Assembly (NCBI GenBank): GCA_022778805.1
Contig: JALFSN010000005.1
Coordinates: 117,029-181,028 of the forward strand
DNA: 64,000 bases
Reading direction: 5' to 3'
DNA from: Arcanobacterium sp.
GTDB lineage: Bacteria; Actinomycetota; Actinomycetes; Actinomycetales; Actinomycetaceae
Part shown: in pieces, positions 35,314-44,783 of the stretch
Layout of the letters: each line of letters starts with the position of its first letter
Numbering within the stretch: the first letter of the stretch is position 1
Program-made: the position numbers and the translations under genes
Notes under the pieces: generated by a model
The model's database searches: none
What the model was told of the DNA's origin: nothing
What the model saw: only the letters and a program-made list of their open reading frames with translations

Positions 35314-38300
35314 CTAGGTGAGGGTGGTGGACATGGTGGAATAGCCAGTATTTGAGTAGTACTGCCAGCTAATGTTCGAGCCCGAGCCGGAGATGGAGGT
35401 GATCCAACCGTGATTCAAGAGATTAATCAGGGTGTTCACTCTGCCCATGAGGTCTTTGATGCGTGCCATGACGGAGGTCATGTTGTAGAACGTGTTTTGT
35501 GTCACCAGATACAGGTCACTCGAACCGAACACGACCTTGGAGTAGTTGTTCGTGGACGCCCAGGCGGGGAACGTGCCTTTACCGGTGAGTGTAGCGTCTT
35601 GCGGGGTGATACCACGATTCCCATTCGTATAGAACGTCCACCCGTGGGTGCGCAGATCCGTACCCAGGTGGATGCCTTTCACCCCGTAATAGGTGCCTTT
35701 CGGATCGAGGGTGAAAAACGAGCTAAAAGTACCTGTGGTGCCGGTACGGTATGACCAGGTGACGAAGTCTCCTTGCCCGTTGAGCTGCATGGTAATGCCA
35801 CGAACGTTCTCGTTGCCTTCCTTATAGGATTCACCGATTTTTCCGATGTAGCGATCCCCGTCATAAAACTCCATCCCATTCGACGTGATCCGTCCCTGCA
35901 ATGTGGAGCCGGAGTACCACGAGATCATAGTGGGAGTAATCCTGATTGAGCTTGTCCATCCGGCAAGCCCGACCTGGATAGCGTTCGAGGCAAACTTATC
36001 GGCCGTGATAGAGCCTGCTTTGATACGTGCAGCGGCTAAGTATCCAGTGGTGATTTTCCCTGCATCGATGGCTGAGATTTTCGCGTTGGTGATGGCGGCG
36101 TCAGCTATCATCGCCGTTTTAATAAACCCGCTGCTGATGGTGAGCTTATCGGAGGTAATCGAGCCTGCAGCTATACGTGCTGCCGCGAGCGTGCCGGTGG
36201 TGATCTTGCCTGCTGAGAGCGAGCCGATCTTCGCATCCGTAATTGCTGCGTCCTTGATCATGGCGGTGGTGATGAACCCGTTAGCAATCACCAATTTGTC
36301 CGACGTAATCGAGGCGGCCTTCACATTCGAGGCGGTAATGGTTTCCGCCGCGATCTTCTCGCCAGTAATCGCGCCGGCCGCCAACTTGAGCGTGGTTACT
36401 GCTCCGGTAGCTAGCTCGGAGGCGGTGATTGCGCCAGCTTGGATGTGTCCGGCGTTGATCGCATTTGCCGCGATATTTCCAGAGCTTATGGTTCGGGCGG
36501 CGATTTGTGCCGAGGTGATCGTGCCGGCCTTGATCTTGCTCGCATCCACCGCACCGGCAGCGATCTTGTTGGCTTTTACCGCGCCGTCGATGATGAGCCA
36601 CTCGGTCGCTGCTTCGACCACGTAGGGTTCGCACACATCAATATCAGTATTAAGCGGTACGGCAACACCGGTGAGGGTCAACCAGGTGAAGCCTTGATAA
36701 GCGCTGTCGGAGTTGATGGTCGAGCTGGTTTCCCACTCAAACCACGTACCTGCCGGAATCTCAGGCGACAAGGTGGATGTGCCTTGATACATGAACAGTT
36801 TCAATGCACCAGCCGCAAGGGTCTGGGCGCAGCGGATGCGGATTGAGATGTTGTAGGTGCGGCCTTTCGTGGTGGGAATCATCCGTGTGGGCTCGTTGTA
36901 CCCGTTATAAATGTTTGAGCGGTAATCCCCAGTGAGCTGAGCCCATTGATACGAGCAGTAGACATTCCGATACCCGCCAGTGGTGTGAATAGTTTTCTTC
37001 CCACCCGCTGGCCGTCCCCAGCCAAGGCCGTTTTCTCGGAAGCGCGGATTCCATGCCAGATTGCCCGGCTCCAGCATCCCTGCGAGAAGTGCCGCTGCGT
37101 CCGCACGACTCTTCGCGTTTGTAGCGGTCGTGGTTGTGGCAGCTAGGTCTTTCTTGGCTGCCGCTAGTGTGCTCTCCAACCCGGCAAGATCGCCTTTCAA
37201 GGTTGTCACCTCGCTTTGAGCAGCACTCACATCAGCAGCGGTATCAGCCAATTCACTCTGCAAAGAGGCGATAGTGGCTTCGACCTGCTGTCCAGCGGCA
37301 ACAGCCGCCTCCGCATCTTTCTTAGCTGACTCGATCTGAGCACTTGCTTGCTCTAATGCCTGGTAGAAGACGGCTTCGTTGATGGGTGCCATGAGTGGTT
37401 TCCAGCCCGGCTCACCAGTATCGGTGATGCCCCAATACCAGATTGAGGTGCCTGCCTCGCCTTCGTCTTTGAACCAGGTATCGCCTAGGTGGGGATTAGC
37501 AGGCGCGGAGGGTGAGTAATAGTTGGTGTTTTTCCCATCGGCTGACGCCAACGCGATAGCTGCCACCTCGTTAGCCTCAGCCACAGCCGTGCTCATACCC
37601 CGCATGGTTGCTGCTACGGAGGTGAATGATGGCGTGGCGTTGCCTAGCTGGATCGAGATATAGCTGTTGGTGAGCGGATTGAACGTGTAGGCGATGACGC
37701 GGGCGCTCAGGTTGACGCCAAGGTCAGTGTGTTTAACGGTGACGGTATCGCCCAGGTTCACGTGCTCCAACTGAGCCAGATCCGCGTACTCACGCGTAGT
37801 CGACAAGTCCACGAACGAAACATCATAGCTGGCGGTTGGCAGGTCGGCCCCGGTGGCGTATTCGGCTTGTGCGAGCTGGCGTAGCTTGGCGTGGGCTTGT
37901 TCGAGTGGAACCTCGTCGTCTTTGGGTTTATCTGGGTCTTTGACGGCTTTCACCTGGTCATACTTGGCCACCTTGACGAACGGATACGCATAATCACTGA
38001 TCCGGGGTGAATCGACGTAGAGTTCTGGCAGAAGTAGCCCATCATAGCCTACTGGCAGTATCCGGGTTGCTAGCAAGACGGTGTCGATGCTGGATGTGTA
38101 GCCGGTGAGGTTCTTCCGATCCTGTATCACTACACCCGTGAGGGAACCGCGTCTGGGTGCGTGGCGGATCTGCCAGTTATCGAACGTGAACTCCCCACCC
38201 CAACGATTCGCGAAAGAGTTATCTTCATCGGTATTGAGAATTGCGGCCGCAATCGAAGTACGCACAACCCGAGCAGAAGCAATAGCGCCCGTATCGGAGG

Positions 38301-38694
38301 ATACTGCAGTGAAAGGGTGGGGATAGTTTGCTGCGCCCAGTAGTTGGGTGAGCGCGGCAGTGGGGGTATTGTTCACCACGAACGTATCGGCAATCAGGTT
38401 GTGTGAAAGGTCGAAAAACACGTGATTCGCTTCTACGTGCAGCACCTGGTCAATGGATGTGTCGATAGCGGTGATACGAAACGCCTGCTTCTGCTCGGCC
38501 CATGGCACCAGGCAGGCCACAATCTGCCCAACCACCATCTGCTCGGCATACTCGCCCCACGCCGGATAATCAAACGCCAGAGTGAAACTTGCGTTGAGTT
38601 CCTCGGTCACGACCGGGGAGATGATCTGGCCATCGAGCACGCCGAGACCAGTAGCATCAAACCGGGTAGCGGCAGCATCATGCAGGGTAATCAT
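35314..38694 (-). CDS. Tail-associated protein: prophage endopeptidase-tail N-terminus plus repeat stalk
   Basis: 1126 residues. The first 350 or so resemble the N-terminal part of siphophage tail endopeptidase/Gp37-like hub proteins. A Trp-rich linker (YYSPSAPANPHLGDTWFKDEG), a coiled coil (about 430-530), a beta-rich module with Trp and Tyr that may bind carbohydrate, and a repeat stalk follow. The stalk (about 690-930) has ITSDKL, AAITDAKIG and KITTGTLAAARI units repeated many times. The C-terminus is likely receptor-binding. It lies between Dit and the small tail proteins, where the host-recognition device is expected. Confidence 0.82.
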   Translation of the reverse strand: MITLHDAAATRFDATGLGVLDGQIISPVVTEELNASFTLAFDYPAWGEYAEQMVVGQIVACLVPWAEQKQAFRITAIDTSIDQVLHVEANHVFFDLSHNLIADTFVVNNTPTAALTQLLGAANYPHPFTAVSSDTGAIASARVVRTSIAAAILNTDEDNSFANRWGGEFTFDNWQIRHAPRRGSLTGVVIQDRKNLTGYTSSIDTVLLATRILPVGYDGLLLPELYVDSPRISDYAYPFVKVAKYDQVKAVKDPDKPKDDEVPLEQAHAKLRQLAQAEYATGADLPTASYDVSFVDLSTTREYADLAQLEHVNLGDTVTVKHTDLGVNLSARVIAYTFNPLTNSYISIQLGNATPSFTSVAATMRGMSTAVAEANEVAAIALASADGKNTNYYSPSAPANPHLGDTWFKDEGEAGTSIWYWGITDTGEPGWKPLMAPINEAVFYQALEQASAQIESAKKDAEAAVAAGQQVEATIASLQSELADTAADVSAAQSEVTTLKGDLAGLESTLAAAKKDLAATTTTATNAKSRADAAALLAGMLEPGNLAWNPRFRENGLGWGRPAGGKKTIHTTGGYRNVYCSYQWAQLTGDYRSNIYNGYNEPTRMIPTTKGRTYNISIRIRCAQTLAAGALKLFMYQGTSTLSPEIPAGTWFEWETSSTINSDSAYQGFTWLTLTGVAVPLNTDIDVCEPYVVEAATEWLIIDGAVKANKIAAGAVDASKIKAGTITSAQIAARTISSGNIAANAINAGHIQAGAITASELATGAVTTLKLAAGAITGEKIAAETITASNVKAASITSDKLVIANGFITTAMIKDAAITDAKIGSLSAGKITTGTLAAARIAAGSITSDKLTISSGFIKTAMIADAAITNAKISAIDAGKITTGYLAAARIKAGSITADKFASNAIQVGLAGWTSSIRITPTMISWYSGSTLQGRITSNGMEFYDGDRYIGKIGESYKEGNENVRGITMQLNGQGDFVTWSYRTGTTGTFSSFFTLDPKGTYYGVKGIHLGTDLRTHGWTFYTNGNRGITPQDATLTGKGTFPAWASTNNYSKVVFGSSDLYLVTQNTFYNMTSVMARIKDLMGRVNTLINLLNHGWITSISGSGSNISWQYYSNTGYSTMSTTLT

Positions 38695-38711
38695 CAGTAG
38701 TTCGCTTTCTA

Positions 38712-39434
38712 TTAGAGGTTGCGCCAGTTCGGTTCAATCACGACCTTGGAGATACCGGTGCCGAGGGTGATCGGGTTGCTCATCGGCGCAAGGATCGGGA
38801 AGTCACCGATCAGGGCATCGGTTTGGATGTTTCCTGCCACGTGACAGATCTTGCGTGGCGTGTCGATAGTGAGCTGCCCGCCAGGAGACTTCACCGTATG
38901 CGTGACACCGCTGATTGCGAGAGTCAAGGTTCCGCTGCCATAGATAGTGATGACCGGCTCAGCCGCCACCAAGCACGGATTGACCACCTGCCCGGAAGCA
39001 GTGAGCGTAATCGGCTCGGCCTCAATGATGTAGTTGAACGGCTGGCAGGTGAACGTGATAGTGAAGTCCCACCAAAGACCTGTGAGTCTGGTGAGGTGGC
39101 TGAAATCGATATGTTTCACCGTGTAGAACACGCCAGGATTGGTGGACAGTTCCAAGCGCTCTATCCGTCCCACGCTAGCCACCGTGCCTTCACACAAAGC
39201 CCGCAGGCTGCGAAACATCTGCGGCGCGGTATTGCTCTGTGTGGCTGTGATGGCGCAATGGACGGTGATTCTCTGGTCAGCCCAACCCTTCTCGCGCGTG
39301 AGAGTGCCGGCTCGTCCCTCGACCTCAATGTCCTCCACTATTCTTTGCGTGGTGGGGATGGCGGGTGGCTCGAGAATACGAATACCGAAATCGCTGTAAG
39401 AGTCGTATTGGTTGTTTAACGTGAAGCTACGCAT
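38712..39434 (-). CDS. Distal tail protein (siphovirus tail family)
   Basis: 240 residues starting MRSFTLNNQYDSYSDFGIRI, a typical Dit (Sipho_tail) N-terminal belt domain, followed by a beta-sandwich C-terminal part. It joins the tail tube to the host-binding hub. The start at 39434 follows GGGAGG and overlaps the end of the tape measure gene by eight bases; an upstream frame extension has no site. Confidence 0.82.
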   Translation of the reverse strand: MRSFTLNNQYDSYSDFGIRILEPPAIPTTQRIVEDIEVEGRAGTLTREKGWADQRITVHCAITATQSNTAPQMFRSLRALCEGTVASVGRIERLELSTNPGVFYTVKHIDFSHLTRLTGLWWDFTITFTCQPFNYIIEAEPITLTASGQVVNPCLVAAEPVITIYGSGTLTLAISGVTHTVKSPGGQLTIDTPRKICHVAGNIQTDALIGDFPILAPMSNPITLGTGISKVVIEPNWRNL

Positions 39435-42240
39435 ACACACCTCCCAACAGCGCACCACTACGCCGTGAACGCAGGGCTAGTTGTTTATCAATACTTGGGG
39501 TGAGTTTGCCGACCAGCGTGCCATCATCAAGCACCACCCGAATATCCAAACCACCAAGAATCGCCCGAACCGTCTGGTCAATCAACCCAGCAACATCCAA
39601 CCCACCAGTATCTTGGCTGGTGTGATCATCAGCCGTGCCGATAGCGGTGGCTGGTAGCTCAAGTTTCGGTAAGTCGAATGCACCGGGCTCAATATCCACC
39701 GGTACGTGTACGCCGGCAGCTAGCTCATCAAAAGCGGAAAGCGTCCCAGCCGCCATGTCGGTAGCGGCGCTCACTGCCTGTTTGCCAGTGGCAGTGATGC
39801 CTTTAGATAGGCCTTCAGTGAGCATTTGTCCCACCCACGCCATTTCTTTCGAGGGAGAGTGAATACCGAAGAAGCCAAGAATGCCATCCCACAAGTTCGC
39901 ACACCATGAACTCACCCGGTTCCACAACCAGCCCGCTAAGCCTTGGATGCCGTTCCACAAGCCGCGCACGAGATTCGCGCCCACAGAAGCCATCTGGCTG
40001 ACCCCGCCACTAATCGCGTTCACGATGCTGGAGAGAATATTGCGCGCAGCACCGGTGATCGAGGAGATGACCGAGCCGATATTCCTAATCAGGGCTATGA
40101 GCAGGTTGTAGCCTGCCGACACCATGGAACCCACACCGCCAGCAATCGTGGAAAGAATTCCAGCCAGGATCTTGCCCACTGCACTCAAAATCGCGCCGAT
40201 AATCGCAGGAAGGTTCCGCACCAGCGCCACCAGCAGTTGTACACCAGCGGTGATGATTTGCGGGATTGCGCCGAGCACGGCACCGATGATTGCGCTAATA
40301 ATCTGTGGCAGCGCGGCTACTATCGTGGTAATAATCTGTGGTAGGGCACCAATCAACGCGACGAACAACTGCACGCCCGCGTCAATCAACAACGGCAGGT
40401 TGCCCAGCAGTCCGGTGATCACTGCGTCGATGATCTGCGGGAGTGCTTCCACTATGGCGGTAATGATCTCTGGTAGCGCGGTAACGAGCGCGGTGAACAG
40501 TTGGATACCAGCCTCGATGATCAGCGGGATCGACATGATCACAAAGTCGATGATTGCCGTGATCAACCCCGGCAAAGCCTCTACCAGCACAGGGATCGCG
40601 GCGAGCAGGCCTTGCGCTAGCCCCATGACGAGCTGCAAGGCAGCGTCCAATATCAATGGGAGGTTGTCGATGAGCGTGGTGCACATATCGATGACGAGTT
40701 GCACGATTGCCGGAATCAGGCTCGGCAACGCCTGCGCAAGACCAGTCGCCAACGTAGCGATCATTTGTAGGGCGGCCTCGAGGAGCATGGGGAGGTTGGC
40801 GATAATCGCATCCACCAAGGCGAGCACCAACTGGACTGCTCCCTCGGTTAATCCTGGCAACGCAGCAATCAAGGCTTGCACGAGGAACACGATGATCTGG
40901 GTGGCCGACTCCACCAAGAGTGGCAGGTTCGCCATAATCGCAGAACCCAAACCGCCCACGATACCCTCGACCGCTTGAAGCACCGATGGCAAGGTGGAAA
41001 GCAGGCTGGAAGCGAGGCCTTGCACCGTAGTCAACATGACCTCACTGATTTTCTCCCAGTCGCCGTCAGCCTCCACCAGGCCGCGAGTAAACTCACCGAG
41101 CAGATCCACACCGTCGTCAGCCAGTAGTTGTAGTTGTGGCAACAACACTGTGCCGAGGGCGTTTTTCGCTGCTGCGCCACCAGCCTTGAGCCGCTGAATC
41201 GAATCATCAAACTTCCCCAACTGCTTCAACGTCTCATCACTGAGGACTGCGCCCATGCGTTTAGCTTCGCCTGTCAGCTCGGCCATACCAGCGCTGCCTT
41301 GCTCGATCAGCGGGTTCAACTCTTGAGCGGACTTACCGAACAACTGGAAAGCGATAGCGTCCCGTTCGGTTTCGTTCGGGATCTTGCCTAGAGCATCAAT
41401 CGCTTCCCAATACACTGTCTCGCTATCACGCAGCTGACCGCTTGAGTCGGTGACGGAGATACCGAGCTTTTTGTATGCCTCGACCGCGAGTTTGGTGCCG
41501 TTTTGGGCTGCAGCCATGGACTTAATGTTTTTCCCCATGGATTTCGTCATGGTGTCCACCGAGACGTCCACCAGCTCAGCCGCATACGTATACGCCTGCA
41601 GTTTCTCAGCGCTCACGCCCGTCACCGTGGAGGTAGTGAGGATATCGTCTGCATACGCGGCAGAACTGACGGCCATGCTGGACAGGCCTTTAGCGGCAGC
41701 AACGCTGGCTGTACCCACCGCCACGAACGCCGCACCCAAAGCAGCACCCATGGCTTTCGCGCTACCTGAGAGCTTGCTGAACTTGCCCTCACTATCGGCA
41801 GCCTCCACGCCGGCCTGGTCCAGTTGTTGTTCCAGTTCGTTCGCAGCACTAGCTGCCTGACCCATCTCTGTATCGGACTTAGCCAGGGCGGCGTTGTTGT
41901 CCTCAACCTCGCGTTCAAGGTTATTGAGCGTGGCTCTCGCCTGGTTGAGCTGTACCTGCCAATTCTGGGTCCGCCGATCCGACTCCCCAAACGAGTTACT
42001 CGCATTCTCGAGGGCCTCACGCAGGGTCGCAATCTTCGTCTTCTGCGCCTCAATCTCACGACCCAACACCTGGTTACGAGCCGAGAGCTTCTCCGTCGAA
42101 TTATCATTCTTGGCGAACTGGGAATCCACCAACTTCATCTCAGAGCCGAGCACCTTAAAAGAGGCGTTGATATCACGCAGCGCGGCCTTAAACTCCCGCT
42201 CACCCTCCAAAGCAATCTTCAAACCAAAACCCTCAGCCAC
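39427..42240 (-). CDS. Tail tape measure protein
   Basis: 937 residues. The N-terminus is coiled coil (about 15-150), followed by a conserved tape-measure core (about 200-390) and a long hydrophobic region (about 420-760). That region is built of repeats about 35 residues long such as LPLIIEAGIQLFTAL and ALPEIITAIVEALPQII. Near the C-terminus is the LGFFGIHSPSKEM motif common to phage tape measures. It sets tail length and helps DNA entry. The GTG start at 42240 follows GGAGGTG; a TTG five codons earlier is less likely. Confidence 0.93.
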   Translation of the reverse strand: MAEGFGLKIALEGEREFKAALRDINASFKVLGSEMKLVDSQFAKNDNSTEKLSARNQVLGREIEAQKTKIATLREALENASNSFGESDRRTQNWQVQLNQARATLNNLEREVEDNNAALAKSDTEMGQAASAANELEQQLDQAGVEAADSEGKFSKLSGSAKAMGAALGAAFVAVGTASVAAAKGLSSMAVSSAAYADDILTTSTVTGVSAEKLQAYTYAAELVDVSVDTMTKSMGKNIKSMAAAQNGTKLAVEAYKKLGISVTDSSGQLRDSETVYWEAIDALGKIPNETERDAIAFQLFGKSAQELNPLIEQGSAGMAELTGEAKRMGAVLSDETLKQLGKFDDSIQRLKAGGAAAKNALGTVLLPQLQLLADDGVDLLGEFTRGLVEADGDWEKISEVMLTTVQGLASSLLSTLPSVLQAVEGIVGGLGSAIMANLPLLVESATQIIVFLVQALIAALPGLTEGAVQLVLALVDAIIANLPMLLEAALQMIATLATGLAQALPSLIPAIVQLVIDMCTTLIDNLPLILDAALQLVMGLAQGLLAAIPVLVEALPGLITAIIDFVIMSIPLIIEAGIQLFTALVTALPEIITAIVEALPQIIDAVITGLLGNLPLLIDAGVQLFVALIGALPQIITTIVAALPQIISAIIGAVLGAIPQIITAGVQLLVALVRNLPAIIGAILSAVGKILAGILSTIAGGVGSMVSAGYNLLIALIRNIGSVISSITGAARNILSSIVNAISGGVSQMASVGANLVRGLWNGIQGLAGWLWNRVSSWCANLWDGILGFFGIHSPSKEMAWVGQMLTEGLSKGITATGKQAVSAATDMAAGTLSAFDELAAGVHVPVDIEPGAFDLPKLELPATAIGTADDHTSQDTGGLDVAGLIDQTVRAILGGLDIRVVLDDGTLVGKLTPSIDKQLALRSRRSGALLGGVYA

Positions 42241-42302
42241 AAAGATCACCTCCAAGAGAACAAATGAAATAGAACGGGATGGACTAACAGAAAGGAACCG
42301 TT

Positions 42303-42797
42303 ATGTCAGAGACAGAAATTAGAGATGATCTTGATGTCAGAGATTTCGCAGATATGCTTACCGAGCTTCCCGCCCATCTGCCGATTTCCGATGAATTTGA
42401 GGCTAAAGATCCGCAAAAGAGGCGCAGATGGTGGACCTCTCAGAGAGAGCATCTGATCTTCCACTTCTTCGATCAGCTCAACCCAGATCCACTCGGGCGT
42501 CCTTCACGCAAAAAAGCGAATTTTTCCGCGAAAACAACATATGGAAAGATCAAGCACGCAGAAGGAATCGTGTGGCTCGCTGAGGCGCTCAACGTGCTCG
42601 AGCCAGGCCAGCTTAAGGATCTTGCAGACGCAGCTCTGAAAGTAGAGCGGAGTGAGCGAGTGGCTTATGTGAGCGCTTCCATTCCATGGTCAGTAATCTT
42701 CAAAAAGGCGCAAGCCATACAGGTCGGCAAACGGACTTATGCTGAAAAAGCGACTTCAACAGAGTCTTTAAAAGAGATTGCCTCTCCATCTGCCTAA
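42303..42797 (+). CDS. Unknown protein encoded on the opposite strand within the tail module
   Basis: 164 residues, charged, no membrane segment and no motif I recognise (RRRWWTSQREHLIFHFFDQL and KTTYGKIKHAEGIVWLAEAL are the most distinctive parts). AGAAAGGA precedes the ATG. It is one of the few plus-strand genes in the prophage, inserted between tape measure and tail chaperone, and its stop codon overlaps that of gpT on the other strand. This is a moron-like position, and expression in the lysogen, perhaps for phage exclusion, is possible but unproven. Confidence 0.7.
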   Translation: MSETEIRDDLDVRDFADMLTELPAHLPISDEFEAKDPQKRRRWWTSQREHLIFHFFDQLNPDPLGRPSRKKANFSAKTTYGKIKHAEGIVWLAEALNVLEPGQLKDLADAALKVERSERVAYVSASIPWSVIFKKAQAIQVGKRTYAEKATSTESLKEIASPSA

Positions 42798-42994
42798 ATC
42801 CCCACCGGGATCACATCATCGATGGTGACGTGACGGCGTGGCTTGGAGATTCCTTGCTCTTGCCGCCAGCACTCGATGAGGTCGAGGAGGTGGCCGAAGC
42901 GCAATAGACCCACCTCCTCCTGGGTGAGGTGGAGGTGGGCTAGCGCGATGTATTCGAGCCGGGTGAATGCTGCCTCGTCCGACTCTGCGCTCAC
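42794..42994 (-). CDS. Tail assembly chaperone extension (gpT-like)
   Basis: 66 codons if read alone from the GTG that overlaps the stop of the upstream gene (GTGA). It is in the -1 frame relative to that gene, and the frame is open back to a C_CCA_AAA slippery site at 43015-43021, so it is probably translated mainly as the C-terminal part of a fusion, as lambda gpGT. The peptide (LEYIALAHLHLTQEEVGLL) is helical. The fusion protein would chaperone the tape measure during tail assembly. Confidence 0.75.
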   Translation of the reverse strand: MSAESDEAAFTRLEYIALAHLHLTQEEVGLLRFGHLLDLIECWRQEQGISKPRRHVTIDDVIPVGI

Positions 42995-43392
42995 TGTGCT
43001 GGTTTGGTGTCGGCTTTTGGGTCTGGCTCGGAAACAATCGCTCGGCGGGTGCCTTCCTCCAGTGCTGCAGTAATCGCAGACTTATAGCTAGTCAGGTCAG
43101 CGGGGATGGTGAGCAGCTCCACCACTTCGGTCGATAGTTCTTCGCGCTTGTCGTCAGGGTGCTGGAGGTTCCAAATAGCGACGTCTTGGTTAGCGAGCAG
43201 ACATATCAGCCAGATGACTTCTTCAATGGCTTGTTCAAAGTTCTCTGACTTCATCAACTTGTCACCCAAATGATCCAGCCCGCCATACCGGGCAGCAATC
43301 TCCTTTGTGGCGCGGGTCGTCAGTCGCAGACGGTAGTCGGTGCCATTAATCGTGATTACCGATGTAGGCTTATTAGTAGTGCTCTTGCTCAT
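42991..43392 (-). CDS. Tail assembly chaperone (gpG-like)
   Basis: 133 residues encoded between the major tail protein and the tape measure, the fixed place of lambda gpG analogues. The body is helical (LTTRATKEIAARYGGLDHLG and IEEVIWLICLLAN), with a disordered charged end. A perfect -1 slippery heptamer lies nine codons before the stop codon. Confidence 0.8.
   Translation of the reverse strand: MSKSTTNKPTSVITINGTDYRLRLTTRATKEIAARYGGLDHLGDKLMKSENFEQAIEEVIWLICLLANQDVAIWNLQHPDDKREELSTEVVELLTIPADLTSYKSAITAALEEGTRRAIVSEPDPKADTKPAQ
43015..43021 (-). promoter_or_regulatory. Programmed -1 frameshift site C_CCA_AAA
   Basis: On the minus strand CCCAAAA lies in the zero frame as C CCA AAA, the X_XXY_YYZ pattern needed for -1 slippage. 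After slippage the reading frame is CCC AAA AGC CGA and continues without a stop into gpT. Confidence 0.8.
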
Positions 43393-43394
43393 GG

Positions 43395-43982
43395 TTATGC
43401 TCCTCCCTGGGTAAAGCTAGGTTCGTACACGGTCTTGTACCAATTGCCGATGACATCGCCGGTGGCGGTGGTTTCGTCGGCTTCTGCTTTCCACGGATGC
43501 TTGCCTGCCCCGTCTGGTTTGGTGCGGCGCAGGATCGTGCCCTCAATCTCGGGTGTGGAGAATTCAATCGAATCACCCTTAGTCGTCAGCGAGGTGGTGG
43601 GGACAGCGAACTTCACCCGATACAACCAGAAATACCGGTACGTGCCATTCGCCTTGGCGGCACGGAACGCGATTGCTACGCCTGTACCGCCGTCTTCGGT
43701 AGCGGACACGAGTACTTTGTTGCCGTCCACGCGTGCCCCGATCAGGTCTGCTGCCACATCGGCGCCGATATCGTCCACGCCCAAAGTGATGGTGCCGGAC
43801 TTAAACTCCTTCACAATCTCCGATGCGCCGTCATCCGCATAGAGGATTGCCTCTGCGAGTTCTACAGAGAGTTCTGCGCTGATAGCTTTCGCCAATGGTT
43901 TGGGGGTGGCGTATTCTTCTTCGCCTTGCTCGTTTTCGGTGAAGGTGGCGTAGTAGAGCTTGTCTAAACCAATCGTTGCCAT
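43395..43982 (-). CDS. Major tail protein (phi13-type)
   Basis: 195 residues beginning MATIGLDKLYYATFTENEQG. It has the GLDKLYYA start and the EFSTPEIEGTI strand of phi13-type major tail proteins, which form the tail tube. It is encoded two bases upstream of gpG. Confidence 0.85.
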   Translation of the reverse strand: MATIGLDKLYYATFTENEQGEEEYATPKPLAKAISAELSVELAEAILYADDGASEIVKEFKSGTITLGVDDIGADVAADLIGARVDGNKVLVSATEDGGTGVAIAFRAAKANGTYRYFWLYRVKFAVPTTSLTTKGDSIEFSTPEIEGTILRRTKPDGAGKHPWKAEADETTATGDVIGNWYKTVYEPSFTQGGA

Positions 43983-44007
43983 AATCGATTGTTCCTTTCA
44001 AATGTTT

Positions 44008-44352
44008 CTAATGGTTGGTGGTTTCAAAGGCTGCTAGGTCGATTGCCCAGTGGTGGTAGCCGGTATCGTCCTCATGATCCACATACCTGCGCGCCGTCAC
44101 CGTCAATCCCGCATCGATGCAGGCATCGGTGATGCGTTTGGCGAGGGCACGATAGTTGGTTGTGCAGAACAGGGAGAGCCGGACTTCTTCCACGTCGATG
44201 CCGGGCTTGTTATCCCGATAGAGGCGGAATACCTCATCGAGGGGTGTGAGCACGGCGTAGGTATCGGGTGCTGGGCTTTCGGTGTAGAGCACGGTGGCGA
44301 CGGGGAGCTTCAGCTTTTTGCAAATGCTAGTGAGGTCAGCGAGTAGGCTCAT
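44008..44352 (-). CDS. Tail terminator/completion protein
   Basis: 114 residues, with position and size typical of the tail terminator between the HK97 gp10-type protein and the major tail protein. The segment PGIDVEEVRLSLFC is the expected beta-strand core. Assignment rests mainly on gene order. Confidence 0.6.
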   Translation of the reverse strand: MSLLADLTSICKKLKLPVATVLYTESPAPDTYAVLTPLDEVFRLYRDNKPGIDVEEVRLSLFCTTNYRALAKRITDACIDAGLTVTARRYVDHEDDTGYHHWAIDLAAFETTNH

Positions 44353-44780
44353 TGCTTGCCTCCGATTGCTGCTTCGAGCCGGTTCTTCATTGCTTCCACG
44401 ACCGATCCTTTGGTGGTGTTGCGGGTCTTGTTCAAAAACGGGTGTGCCCTGCGGTTGGAGCTGCCGTATTCGAGAATCACCGCAAGCAAAGCATTAGGCC
44501 TGCCATCACTACGGTTCTCGGCGAAGCCGACTTTAATGTTGTGGTTCCCGTTCCCATCGGTTTTCACTGGCGAGATACCAAGCGCACTAACGAGCTGGCC
44601 GGTGGAACGGGACGTGTCTTCGCCACGTCCGATGGATGCTTGCAGGTTGGAGCGCATGACCGGCTCCACAATCTCGGCTCCGGCTTTCAAAACGTCACCG
44701 GCTAGCTCATCGGTTTGGGTGGAGAGCTTCTCGATCTGTTTGAGGGTTTGCTCTGGCATGGTGATCGTTGTTCGAGCCAT
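44349..44780 (-). CDS. HK97 gp10-family morphogenesis protein
   Basis: 143 residues with the gp10 pattern: an N-terminal helix (LKQIEKLSTQTDELAGDVLKAG), GRGEDTSRSTGQLVSALG, and AVILEYGSSNRRAHPFL, the last being the family signature. It takes part in head-tail joining. Overlaps the next gene by four bases. Confidence 0.82.
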   Translation of the reverse strand: MARTTITMPEQTLKQIEKLSTQTDELAGDVLKAGAEIVEPVMRSNLQASIGRGEDTSRSTGQLVSALGISPVKTDGNGNHNIKVGFAENRSDGRPNALLAVILEYGSSNRRAHPFLNKTRNTTKGSVVEAMKNRLEAAIGGKQ

Positions 44781-44783
44781 GGT

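Noticed and set aside
36000..36600. Regular short DNA repeats that could be taken for a CRISPR-like array
   Set aside because: They encode the ITSDKL/AAITDAKI-type repeats of the tail stalk protein; units are codon-phased and degenerate, with no constant repeat and spacer structure.
39881..40978. Long open frames opposite the tape measure gene
   Set aside because: They mirror the repetitive hydrophobic codons of the tape measure and lack start signals.
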